A DNA stretch of 64,000 nucleotides, taken from NCBI GenBank assembly GCA_023630585.1, contig CM042540.1:26456269-26520268 (forward strand), read 5' to 3'. Shown one piece after another: positions 1 through 9,728 of the stretch (position 1 is its first letter; each line of letters begins with the position of its first letter). Position numbers and translations under genes: made by a program. Under the pieces are notes generated by a model. It ran no database searches and had not been told where the DNA came from. It worked only from the letters and a program-made list of their open reading frames with translations. The DNA comes from Cranoglanis bouderius. Taxonomy: Eukaryota > Chordata > Actinopteri > Siluriformes > Cranoglanididae.

Positions 1-48
1 TCCTGCCTGTCTCTTCTCTCTCGTCTCTCTCTCTGTTGTTCTGTGCAG

Positions 49-195
49 GTCGCAGTGGTGGATTTCAGTAATGTTCAGAGCCTGGTGGAGTGCAGCCTCT
101 TTCCCCAGGCCCTGGAAGAGGTGCAGGGTTGTCTGCACCCCGGCGTGCTTCCTCCAGTCTCAGTGCTCCACGAGTGCATGCAGCATGCACTCCAT
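49..195 (+). CDS. slf1: slf1 coding exon a (middle region)
   Basis: The 49-codon exon starts in phase 0 after a CT-rich tract ending TGTGCAG, and ends in phase 0 before GTATGT. The peptide begins VAVVDFSNVQSLVEC and ends CMQHALH. It belongs to the helical region between the BRCT and ankyrin domains of SLF1. No catalytic motif is visible. It is the first exon in the window, and its upstream partner is outside. Confidence 0.85.
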
Positions 196-557
196 GTATG
201 TACACACACCGACTCCACACCCGGGTTATAATAAAGAGTCAAAGAAAGTCTCTCAGTAAACAATATGTTAGATAGCAATGGGAATCTGTAAGTGATTTGT
301 GATTTGAATTCATTTCGAGTCAGTGATTTTATAAAATAAATCAATATGACATAGAGACATCTTAAGACAGGTTTTTGACCGATCACCTGCATAATATTTA
401 CCTAGGCAAAAAGTCCACATTCAATTGTTTAACATCCCATGTCACTTAGCATAAGTCTGTGTAAGTGCTTGAAAAAGACAAAGGGCTCTAAGTTAATGTC
501 TGTCTTATGCATACTAAATTTTCCAAATATTTTTTAAGTAATGTGTACATTTTCTTA

Positions 558-680
558 TACAGTGCATTCCACTAATATTGGCACCCCTGGTAAATATGAG
601 CAGAAGGCTGTGAAATTTGTCAAAAAATCTTTTGTTCAAAAAATTCACAAAAATACTCTGCTCTCATGGATATCAAACAA
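558..680. mobile_element. Tc1/mariner terminal repeat fragment
   Basis: The start TACAGTGCATTCCACTAATA, followed by TTGGCACCCCTGGTAAATAT, is a terminal repeat type common to fish Tc1 elements. No partner end and no transposase accompany it. It is a relic. Confidence 0.5.
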
Positions 681-729
681 TTGCAAACACAGCACAGGTT
701 TATCCATATATAAATATATATATATACAC

Positions 730-1133
730 AGTGGATATAGAAAAGAATCACCCCCCTTTAAAATAATCACATTTTGTTGCTTTTCAGCCTGAAATGAAGA
801 CAGACACAGTTTTCGTTTTATCCAGCTGCATTTACTCAGTAAATAACATCCAAATGAAAGCTAGAACACCAACATGTCAGGAAAAAAATTAAAAATAAAT
901 AAAAAACCAGAATCACTGAGTTGGAAAAAGGATCACCCCTCTCCTAAAAATGATTTGTAAACTCTATAAGGTGTAGCTAATCACCTTCTCAATGGCACAC
1001 AAAGCCATTTGACTTTCAACTGTGATCAGCTGTGGTCATTTTGATTAGCTCAGCATGAAAAGAGCTTTCCTGGAGCATTTTGTAGTGCAACTGAAGTAAA
1101 CAATCAACTATGGGTGGCAAGGCACTGTCAAAA
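730..1133 (+). mobile_element. Tc1-like element, left part only
   Basis: The segment begins CAGTGGATATAGAAAAGAAT and runs through the left terminal region of a fish Tc1 family (ATCACATTTTGTTGC; AAGCCATTTGACTTTCAACT). It stops at AAAAGATCTCC just where its transposase should start. There a different Tc1 family takes over. Confidence 0.55.
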
Positions 1134-2109
1134 GATCTCCAAAAAAGTTGGGACAGGGGCAATTTAGGACTAATAGCGATGTGACAAGTTGAAATAAGAA
1201 GGTGATGTGAAACAGGCAATCGTCTAATCATAGTATTTAAGGAGCCTCCAAAAAAAGGCCTAGTCCTTCAAGAGCAAGGATGGGTTGAGGCTCGCCAATC
1301 TGCCAACAGATGAGTCAGTCGAATAATCCAACACTTTGAGAACCACATTCCCCAAAGACCAATAAATAGGATTTTGGGCATTTCACCTTCTATAGTGCAC
1401 AATATAATTAAAAGATTGAAGGAATCCGGTCAGATCTCAGTGCGTAAAGGGCAAGGCCAAAAACCACTTCTGAATGCGCGTGATCTCCGATCCCTCAGAT
1501 GTCACTGTCTTAAAAACCGTCATGAGTCTGTAATGGATATCCTGACATGGGCTCGGGAATACTTTGGTAAACCTTTTGTCAGTCAACACCATTCGCCGCT
1601 GCATCCACAGATGCAAGTTAAGGCTTTACTATGCAGAGCAGAAGCGATACATCAACACTGTCCAGAAGCGCCGCCGACTTCTCTGGGCTCGGTCTCATCT
1701 GAGATGGACAGTAGCACAGTGGAATCATGTTTTGTGGTCCGACGAGTCGACATTTCAAATAGTTTTTGGATAAAACAGCCGTCGTGTTCTCCGGGCCAAA
1801 GAGGAAAAGGACCATCCAAGCTGTTATCAGCATCAGGTCCAAAAGCCAGGGTCTGTCATGGGTGTGTCAGTGCCCATGGCATGGGTAACTCGCACATCTA
1901 TGAGGGCACCATTAATGCAGAAAGATATGTACACATCAGATTTAAAATGAGTATATATTTTCAAATGCAAACCTCAAATAATGTGTTAATAATGTATCAA
2001 TATAGTACAGGGTGAATTGAATTTTCAAATTACTCTTTTTGTTTGTTTGTTTGTTTGTTTTTTTTTGCATTTTCCATACTGTCTCAACTTTTTCGGAATT
2101 GGGGTTGTA
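1134..2109 (+). pseudogene. Tc1-like transposase relic with right terminal repeat
   Basis: Two frames carry pieces of a Tc1 transposase. The helix-turn-helix part is near 1374-1480 (SPSIVHNIIKRLKESGQ). The catalytic part is at 1564-1773 in another frame (VLWSDEST, the first aspartate region). Frameshifts separate them and the third catalytic region is lost. The right end is AATTGGGGTTGTA at about 2097-2109, the same terminal type as the element at 9890-11283. Confidence 0.75.
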
Positions 2110-2814
2110 TATCTTTATACAGTATATAAAAATAGGATGCTACAAATAAGTATGTAAATAGTTTACCATTTAACAACAGACATTTGGCTTTGTTCAGACT
2201 TGGTATTAATTTCTGTTTTGAGTGATCTGAAGTATTTTCATGCATCACTGTGTCTTTAATATGTCTTCAGCGACTATCTGTGGTCACGTTTCGTCAGTAG
2301 CAGGGTTGGCAATCCTCCGAAAGCAACGCAATACTGTAAAAGCAGAAACTAAAACGCTAGTCAGTACCAGACAAAATCTCAAACAGCCTTATAAAAGCTT
2401 TCTAAAAGTACTGTCGTTTGGCTGTGCATCATTTTGTGCAGGATTTGCTCATCGAATCACTATTGCTTTCATCAATCATATGAACAAAACAACAGATACA
2501 GATTGTCACTGCATAACAAGACTTGTCGCATATCAAATACCTAATAACAGTGTGTCTGTGTTGTAGTTAGCCTGTGCATTTTGTGTTTCTAGAACATGTT
2601 TATTAAACAGGAGAGTTAAGCTAATGTCTGGAGATGTATTTGCATTTTTTTGACGATTAAGTGCAGTCGACACATTGCTGCGAATGTACATGCAACCCAG
2701 ACCGGATCGGATTGTAATACCTGTATTTAGCATTATCCACTTGTAATCCAATCACTCAGGACAGATGTTAATACCAGATCTGAATGGGTCCTTACTGAAG
2801 TCTGTGCTGAATTT

Positions 2815-2935
2815 TAAATGCCATTCTATTAGTGAACTACATATGTTTTATATATATATATAAAAAATATAATATACTTATATTCTACTTGCTATGTAGT
2901 GAGCGTATGTAGTGAATAGGAAGCTTTCAATGAGA
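2815..2935. repeat. hAT-like terminal remnant
   Basis: The words ATTCTATTAGTGAACTACAT and TATGTAGTGAATAGG resemble a common fish non-autonomous repeat (AGTGCACTATGTAGGGAATAG type). A (TA)n lies between them. The assignment is weak. Confidence 0.3.
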
Positions 2936-3005
2936 ATTATACCTTGCCGACCGCTTTGGTGGACATTCCTTTTTCAGGACATTACATATTATTGTACTGG
3001 CTATG

Positions 3006-3201
3006 CATTTACATTTATGGCATTTGGCAGACGCCCTCATCCAGAGCGACTTACATTAATTTCATTTATACATCTGAGCAATTGAGGGTTAAGGGCCTTG
3101 CTCAAGGGCCCAACAGTGGTAGCTTGGCGGTGCTGGGATTTGAACTCACGACCTTCCAATCAGTAGCCCAACATCTTAACCACTGAGCTACCACTGCCCC
3201 C
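3006..3201 (-). mobile_element. V-SINE (tRNA-derived), minus strand
   Basis: Read on the minus strand, a tRNA-like head has A box TAGCTCAGTGG and B box GAGTTCAAATCC. It is followed by the conserved core GTCGCTCTGGATGAGGGCGT. These are hallmarks of the V-SINE group of fish. The word CTATGC occurs just before (3001-3006) and after (3205-3210), a possible target duplication. Confidence 0.8.
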
Positions 3202-3661
3202 ATACTATGCCCGATGTTTATGTAATGCCACTGGTTGGTTTTCCCTTTTTTCTCAACTTCAAAATGCTTTTCTCCCATAGACAGCTCTCTGATCTTCATG
3301 TTGACTTATCCTTTTTAACAACAAATGCAGTCTTCACAGGTGAAACTGAAGGCTAAAACCAAGAGGAGATGTTCAGAGTTATTTGTTGTTTAAACAGTTG
3401 ATCCAACATGACACACCTGGGTAACAAGAAACACCTGTCAGTCACATGTTCCAATATTTTTCGTTTGTGTGCGGTTATTCCAAGAAAACCAATCAGGATG
3501 AAAGTCACTTTCTCCTGGCTAACTTTGTCATTTGTATGGTATTTTCTGTAGAACTCTCCATGCATGTAAAGTGTTCATAGTTTTATATAGTGTTCAGATC
3601 AATATCTGTAAACACTCGTGTACTCTTAAAACAGTGTGTGTATAAACACATTTCCCCGCAG

Positions 3662-3828
3662 GGTGAAGCGGAGCCGTACTTCTTCAGCATGTTCAGCATT
3701 GTTCTGAATGACATACTGTGTAATAACCCTACATGGAGCTTTCCTGCAAGTGTCAAGTACTTCTCACAGATCCTGCAGTGTCCAAAGTGTAACAATGGTT
3801 TGTGGCCGTTCCTGCAGACATCTGTGAG
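3662..3828 (+). CDS. slf1: slf1 coding exon b
   Basis: The exon lies between TTCCCCGCAG and GTACAG, starts in phase 0 and ends in phase 2. The peptide starts GEAEPYFFSMFSIVLND and contains a CPKC pair (ILQCPKCNNG). With only two cysteines there is no case for a zinc site. It is part of the SLF1 helical middle region. A 302-base intron separates it from the next exon. Confidence 0.88.
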
Positions 3829-4130
3829 GTACAGAATCAAACAAAATCTCACCAACACATTATCATTACCATCAGGGTGGGTTTCGGTTAACAATAGGAG
3901 TGCACATTTAATTATATTTTAATTGTTATTGAATACGAGCGCTCAATTTATGAGATTTAACTGTCTATTTAATCGCATATTCTGACAGCATAATGAGTTA
4001 TTTCTTTATTTTATGTTTATTCATTTGAATTGTGGTGAATAGTTTAGCCCTTATCGTAACAGAAAGGTAACTAAATACAGCTCAGAGGGAGTTTATTATC
4101 CTGTTTGGTTCTTCTTGACTTATTTTTAAG

Positions 4131-4265
4131 GTACTGCTTGGGGAGCTCACCGACCTGTCACTCACTGCCTAGCCCCGCCTCAACCGAGCTTCTCCATTTC
4201 CATGGCAACCTGCAAGCGTTCATTCTCAGGCTGTTTCAGCTGGAGCTACACGCCACAGCCTCAGC
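4131..4265 (+). CDS. slf1: slf1 coding exon c
   Basis: The acceptor is TATTTTTAAG and the donor is GTAAGA; the exon enters and leaves in phase 2. The frame set by the preceding exon reads YCLGSSPTCHSLPSP and then the helical LQAFILRLFQLELHATAS. Another frame of the same exon contains a stop, so the phase is forced. The polypyrimidine tract is weak but usable. Confidence 0.8.
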
Positions 4266-5807
4266 GTAAGAGGGGCTAAAACATTTCACTCGCTTTAAGG
4301 GATGTGGAATCAGTCAGCTTATCATTATAAATATAATACGTTAGTCGTGTAAATAAAAAAAAATATATATATATTAGAAGGTTTAGAAGGTTTGTAATTT
4401 GCAGAGCATTCTGTTGCCTGTGAGGTAAAAAAATAAGTTGAAAACATGGACAAGCATTCCACTTCCCTCCAACCAATCAGTGTTCATTTTGTTAGTAAAA
4501 ACTAAAATGAAAAAAAATATAAAAAATCCACCCTTGCACTAAAAAAAAATCTGTGATGAAAAGCGTGGTTAAAATGAGACGAACATGTCCGAAAGGATCA
4601 ATAAGAAAAAGATTTCCCCCTCATCTTTGTGCACTCCCTTTGCAAACATTTTTAAACAATTAGCATACAAATTTGTATTGATGCAACACAGAGTTTGAAT
4701 GCATGCGTGTCATTGGATGAAAAGTTTGAAGCTAAATACTGCAGATTTCACCGCTTCGATGTTATTTGTTGTAGCTCCTTACACCAGCCTGCATGGCCAG
4801 TAATGCCACTATGCACACTCCTAGCTGGACCTTCTAATACGTGTCCTTCGCTAAACTTTGGGAAAGCTATGCTAGCTTTAACACTGTGTGACTACAGAAG
4901 CAATATTTCTAAAATGACTAGCAACCTTTCTCGACTGCATAAAAGGCTTCTTTTTTTCTTTTTTCTTTTTTTTGTAGTGTCTTGTTGTGGTTACTTAATG
5001 TTAGAATAGCATTCTAACATTAAGCATAGTTAGAATTCCTCAAGTCAGACCATGCATCTCAATCAGCTCACTAGTTCAGGGCGGACACTGATCAGAGGCC
5101 ATTTTAAGGGCTGTCTCAATCACAAAATCAATTCCAGTGCACTGGGAATTTTGCTTCCTAAAAAAAATCCCACAATGCACCGCAAAAACCAGGGCGCATC
5201 GATGCTCACTATGTTCCCTTACTGGAAATGATGTCATATTTTCTGAAGCCTCTCTAAGAAGCAGAAAGGCTTTGGGAAATCAAAAACTGCATTTGTAAAG
5301 TGTTTTGTTGTTACATTTAAATGGGAATTAAAACATGGGAAATTAATGCGTTTGCTTACGAGCTCACTGGGAATAATTTAGGTAATAGACTAGTATAGTT
5401 CAGTTTAAATTGATTAAAATCACTGTAGTTTTACATCAGTTAAACCCTAAAGCCAGCAATAACCAAATGACTAAAATATGGCTAATGAGCTGATTTATTA
5501 TTGACAAATAATATTTCTATTCTGCTGAAACTACAGATACCTCATGAGTTGCTGTTTAAAGCTGCAGCACTGAGCGGGTACGTTTCAGCTGTGGGCGGAG
5601 CTCATTTCTGCACTAGAAAAATGTAAACAGATGTCCATGAAGAAACCAGTGATCGCTTGGAAATATTTCAGCTCGGTTTCTCTATGGTGTATGCTGAGAC
5701 GATAGTGTCGTAATATATCCAGAAACACATTTCGACATTACACGCTGCACTTGTAACAAATAAAATGTGCGTGTCGTAACAATGTGGGTTAAACAGGTTT
5801 TCCAAAA

Positions 5808-5838
<31 letters not shown>

Positions 5839-5934
5839 AGTAGATAGGTGAATCATATAAACATAGATGTTCTACAGAATACTAAATAGTGGTATCACTG
5901 AGGTTCTGAGTCGGTGTTGTGCTGTGTGTACTAG
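4266..5934 (+). other. slf1 intron c-d
   Basis: The intron is AT-rich. Around 5090-5240 there is a probable hAT-type remnant (GGGCTGTCTCAATC; CCCACAATGCACCGC). The run of AAAT/ATAA tetranucleotides at 5806-5840 is a microsatellite. I see nothing else that is recognisable. Confidence 0.5.
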
Positions 5935-6076
5935 GCGGGCGGCGGGCTCGCGGGCCTCCGTGCTCTACAGCATGTTCTGGAAAGTGTGGGAGAAGACGAC
6001 GCTGAGCTCCAGAGCCCTGCAGCAGCTGGCTGAATTGCTGGTGGAAACCACACTCTGGGCCCTTCACTCCTCTCAG
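5935..6076 (+). CDS. slf1: slf1 coding exon d
   Basis: The acceptor is GTACTAG and the donor GTATTAAA; the exon enters in phase 2 and leaves in phase 0. The peptide contains SVLYSMFWKVWEKTTLSS followed by a leucine-rich helix (LQQLAELLVETTLWAL). It is part of the helical repeat-like middle region. A run of ATAA tetranucleotides lies in the intron about 100 bases upstream. Confidence 0.88.
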
Positions 6077-6272
6077 GTATTAAATCATGCTTCTTACTTC
6101 CTACGTCTCTCTCATGATCGCTGTTAATGACGGTGGTTTGTGAACACAATGTCAATAGCTCTTCTGGTGTTTTTGCGTCCTTGCACGCATTTTCAGAACC
6201 TGAATGTAGATCCATGTTGTTTTTGAGTTGGTATTGACTGGTTGGTGGGGGTGCTGTGTGTTGCTGTATTAG

Positions 6273-6420
6273 GAGTGGAGGCTGCGAGTGTTGGGCACGC
6301 TGCAGGAGATTCTGGCTGTAGTGGTGGAGTACTGGGCTCAGGAGCACACTCCGATCAACAGACGGATGGTGGAGAAAGGCTTTCAGGACTTTGCAGAGTA
6401 CATGGCTATCCTGTGCCAAG
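6273..6420 (+). CDS. slf1: slf1 coding exon e
   Basis: The acceptor is TGTATTAG; the exon starts in phase 0 and ends CAA G before GTAGCA (phase 1). The peptide EWRLRVLGTLQEILAVVVEY and what follows is strongly helical. It is separated from exon d by only 196 bases. It forms part of the SLF1 middle region; no catalytic motif is seen. Confidence 0.9.
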
Positions 6421-7259
6421 GTAGCAAGCATTATTTCGACCGCAGGGCCAAGACAGCATTAAGAGCATTGTAGTGCTGGCTCAGTGTGTTCAAATACACT
6501 GTTGATAACAGCTAATGGAGCTCAAGTCAAATCTGCGTTGTTAGAAAATACAGTATGTGGTCCATCTGAGAATCCACTTACAGCCTTGACTTTTACAGAC
6601 GATGTCTTTCGTAATACAAATAAATAAAGTAAAATGTAATTAAACTCATGTGAAGATGTGCCGTAACATCTGATAGAGCTAGACTCTTTCAGCCAGCTCC
6701 TTTCAGCATTAACACGACAAATGGTGAAAGTCATTACATAAGGAAAAATAATAAAGTCATTACAATGGGAAGATAATACCTCCCTGAAGTTGTTTTTCTC
6801 TAACCGCACATCCTGAAGTGTTCTTTTCCACTTATACCACAGCAATTTGCCAAAGCTAACAATTATTATTTTTTTATTTAATAAAGAACGACACTTCATA
6901 CTTTTTATCCATATGTATAGTCACATTTAATGTTGTGGAACGTTCATGAAACGAGGTACTTCCTGTTATAACAGCTATATACGATCGTTCCGTCAACAGC
7001 TTTTCTGTTTACTCTCTCTGGGTGTTTAAAAATTAGGGGGAAAAAGTCCTCTGTCCTGAATATTCTCACATGTTGAAGAGTTTACAGCTTTAACTCTGAC
7101 TGTTACAAAGCTGTGACAGTGGAGACTCCTTCTGTAAATGTTAAATAAACATCATCTTAAAAGAAAACTTCACCATATCAGCAATATTTGATCCGTTTCT
7201 GCAGAGTCCGTATGTAAGTTGTAATTTTAGAAATGATAATGTTTTGCAACAAGCAAATC

Positions 7260-7571
7260 AGGGCTGGGCGATGAGAAAAATATCAAATCACCATACTTGA
7301 GGACATTTCTGCTATACATGATGCGTATCGCGATATATGATTTAGCTAACAAACTGAGTTTGACGATACTTTAATGCCTGCAAAAACGATGAAGATTAAG
7401 GAAAAAATTATGTCAAATCAACGGCATCTATTCAGTACCATTTAATTTTTAATTATTAAAAATGTATTTAAAAAAAATTAAAAAAACATCATATCAACAA
7501 ATTCTGAGAAAAGTGTATGGTGTAATCATTTATTACGATATCCATATTATATCGATATATCGCCCAGCCCT
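7260..7571. mobile_element. MITE with GGGCTGGGCGAT terminal inverted repeats
   Basis: The left end is AGGGCTGGGCGATGAG and the right end ATATCGCCCAGCCCT, so the ends are inverted copies. The 312-bp interior is AT-rich and has no coding capacity. The type is widespread in fish genomes; the superfamily is uncertain. Confidence 0.7.
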
Positions 7572-7630
7572 AAAGCATTTTCAGAAATAAAAACCTGAGT
7601 AAGCACAAAATGCAGTTTTTAAATGATAGT

Positions 7631-9347
7631 TGGGCCTGTGTGAAAATGTATTTGCCCCCTCAGTTAATAATTCCCCAAATCTATGAAACCACATTCATAA
7701 TGTGGTTCAGCTGGACTACACGCAACCAGGCCTGATTACTGCAAACCCTGTTCAATCAAACCAACATTTATTCAACAGCATGAATTTGGTTAAAAGGTCT
7801 TACCCAGTGTAGCGAAATTCACAGCAGCGGCAGGCAGAGCACAGACACACAGAGGCGATTGGAGGGGAATTAGTGCAGTTTTTATTTACAATATTTACAA
7901 ACTCAAAATTTAGAAGGGGGTAGCATGAAGGGAGTGTAGGGAGTGTCAATGGCGGTCTGGTGATCCCTCTTCCCAGCTGAGAATGGTCGCAAGGAGAGAG
8001 CTGTGCAGCGTTGCGGTGGGGCTCCCAAATGGGGGGAAAACATCCACAGGGGGAGCAGCGACGATGGGCAGCCGGGGAGCCTTGTCGTCTTTGTCGGTGG
8101 AGTCTTTTGTAAAAGTGTACAAAAGAGACACAGAGTTAGCCGTTTGTTAACAGGAGACCGCTCACCTTGCTGCTCCTGGCGTGCCCTTTTATACTCTGTC
8201 ACTGTGTCCTGGATGGTAGAGAGCCGCTGCTGCAATCAGTAATCACCAGTCGTGCGTGGTTTGGACCGCCCCGCCTTTCAGCCACGCTCTGATGCTGTCC
8301 AAAACACTAGGGGTGCTGAAAAGGAACTGTCCATTCAGCACCCCAGTGGCAGTCGCTCGAGGAGCGTTCTTCGTCTTTTGGGCCCATACCTTCGGTCCAA
8401 CGTCACACCCAGACACACTATGCCAAAATTGAAAGAAATTCCAGAAATGATGAGGAACAAGGTGATTGAAATACATCAGTCTGGGAAGGGTTACAAAGCT
8501 ATTTCAAATGCTCTGGGACTCCAAAGGACCACAGTGAGAGCCATTATCTCCAAATGGAAAAACTCGGCACAGTAGTGAACCTTCCCAGAAGTGGCCGACC
8601 TTCCAAAATTCCTCCAACTACTCATCCAGGAAGTCACAAAAGAGCCAAGGACAACATCAAAGGAACTACAGGCCTCTCTTGCATCAATAAAGGTCACTGT
8701 TCATGACTCCACTATCAGAAAGACACTGGGCAAAAATGGCATCCATGGAAGAGTGGTGAGGTGAAAACCACTGCTAAGAACATTAAGGCTCGTCTGAATT
8801 TTGCCACAGCTTGATGAGTTGAAAGTGGAACTATTTGGAAGACAGGGGTCCCGTTACATCTGGCATAAACCAAACACAGAATTCCACAAAAAGAACATCA
8901 TACCTATGGTCAAGCATGGTGGTGGAAGTGTGATGGTGTGGGGATGCTTTGTTGCTTCAGGGCCTGGGCAACTTGCAATAATGGAGGGAAACCTGAATTC
9001 TGCTCTCTACGAGAAAATCCTAAAGGAGAATATCTGGTCTTCAGTCTGTAAGTTGAAACTCAAGCGTAACTGGATTATGCAGCGAGACAATGCTCCAAAG
9101 CACAGGAGTAAATCCTAGGCCTAGAAGTAAGTGAAAGACTGATCTCCAGTTATTGGAAGCGTTTGGTTGCAGTTATTGCTGCTAAAGGTGGCACTTTTTT
9201 GCTTCAATAAAATAAACAAATAAATAAAACCTGTATTGTGTGTTTACTCAGGTTGCCTTGGTTTTATGTTGTATTTCGTTTGAAGATCTAAAACTATTTA
9301 GTATGAGATATACACAAAACACAAGAAATACATTTTCACAACACTGT
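7631..9347 (+). mobile_element. Tc1-like element, degenerate, split by a solo LTR
   Basis: The left end (GCCTGTGTGAAAATGTATTT) and right end (AAATACATTTTCACAACACT) are inverted copies. Transposase pieces remain: a helix-turn-helix segment at 8420-8575 (EIHQSGKGYKAISNALGLQ) and a catalytic-domain piece at 8801-9118 (GGGSVMVWGCF; QRDNAPKH). A deletion removed sequence before the first catalytic aspartate and stops interrupt the rest, so it is inactive. Confidence 0.85.
7808..8407 (-). repeat. solo LTR of an LTR retroelement (600 bp)
   Basis: The segment starts TGTAGCG and ends GTCACA, so it has TG...CA ends. It is flanked by CCCAG on both sides (7803-7807 and 8408-8412), a 5-bp target duplication. 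Removing it restores a continuous Tc1 sequence. In the minus orientation a TATAAAAGGG box lies at 8193-8184 and AATAAA at 7886-7881, the expected order for U3-R-U5. No internal retroviral or gypsy genes are present, so this is a recombined solo LTR. Confidence 0.88.
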
Positions 9348-9582
9348 AATTGCTGGTAATGCTCTTAAAGCCAGTGAGAACCTCTTTATAGCAGTACTTG
9401 TAATAGCTGAGTATTGAGTATTTTAATATCGACTCATTTGTTAGGATTTGGAACATCAGATGTGTTTTTTCCTTTTTTTTTTCCGTTTGTTTTTTTGTTT
9501 CTTTTTTTCTTTTTCTTTTTTTTTTTTTTGGAATGTAGTGTTATTAACACAACTTTCTTTCTCACCTCCAATCATCTCTTAG

Positions 9583-9728
9583 ACCTTCATCCAGACACTC
9601 TGAGGGAGCTGGTTCCTGCCCTCCCATCTCACCGGCTCAGGATGCTCACTGCTGATGCAATCTACAGAAACATCTGCAATAGGAACGGTCTGCTCATCTG
9701 GTCAGAGCCGCTCTCCCTCCACAAGATA
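9583..9728 (+). CDS. slf1: slf1 coding exon f
   Basis: The acceptor follows a long T-rich tract ending TCTCTTAG and the donor is GTAAGA. The exon enters in phase 1 and leaves in phase 0. The peptide runs DLHPDTLRELVPALPSHRL and continues RMLTADAIYRNICNRNG. It is part of the helical middle region. The intron before it is full of Tc1 sequence and holds a solo LTR. Confidence 0.9.

Larger units (their letters stand above)
196..3661 (+). other. slf1 intron a-b
   Basis: The intron holds three separate Tc1-type fragments (558-2109), a hAT-like remnant near 2815-2935 and a V-SINE (3006-3201). The segments 196-557, 2110-2814 and 3202-3661 show nothing I recognise. Confidence 0.6.
6421..9582 (+). other. 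slf1 intron e-f
   Basis: The intron contains an inverted-repeat MITE (7260-7571) and a Tc1 copy (7631-9347) that is itself split by a solo LTR (7808-8407). The part 6421-7259 shows nothing recognisable. A T-rich stretch at 9465-9530 precedes exon f. Confidence 0.6.

Noticed and set aside
3006..3201. tRNA-like sequence as a tRNA gene
   Set aside because: The A and B boxes belong to a V-SINE head: there is no full cloverleaf and the SINE core follows. The same holds at 38588, 43161 and 57684.
7903..8242. Open frames of 61-110 residues on both strands
   Set aside because: They lie inside the solo LTR, which is non-coding by structure (TATA box, AATAAA, target duplication).
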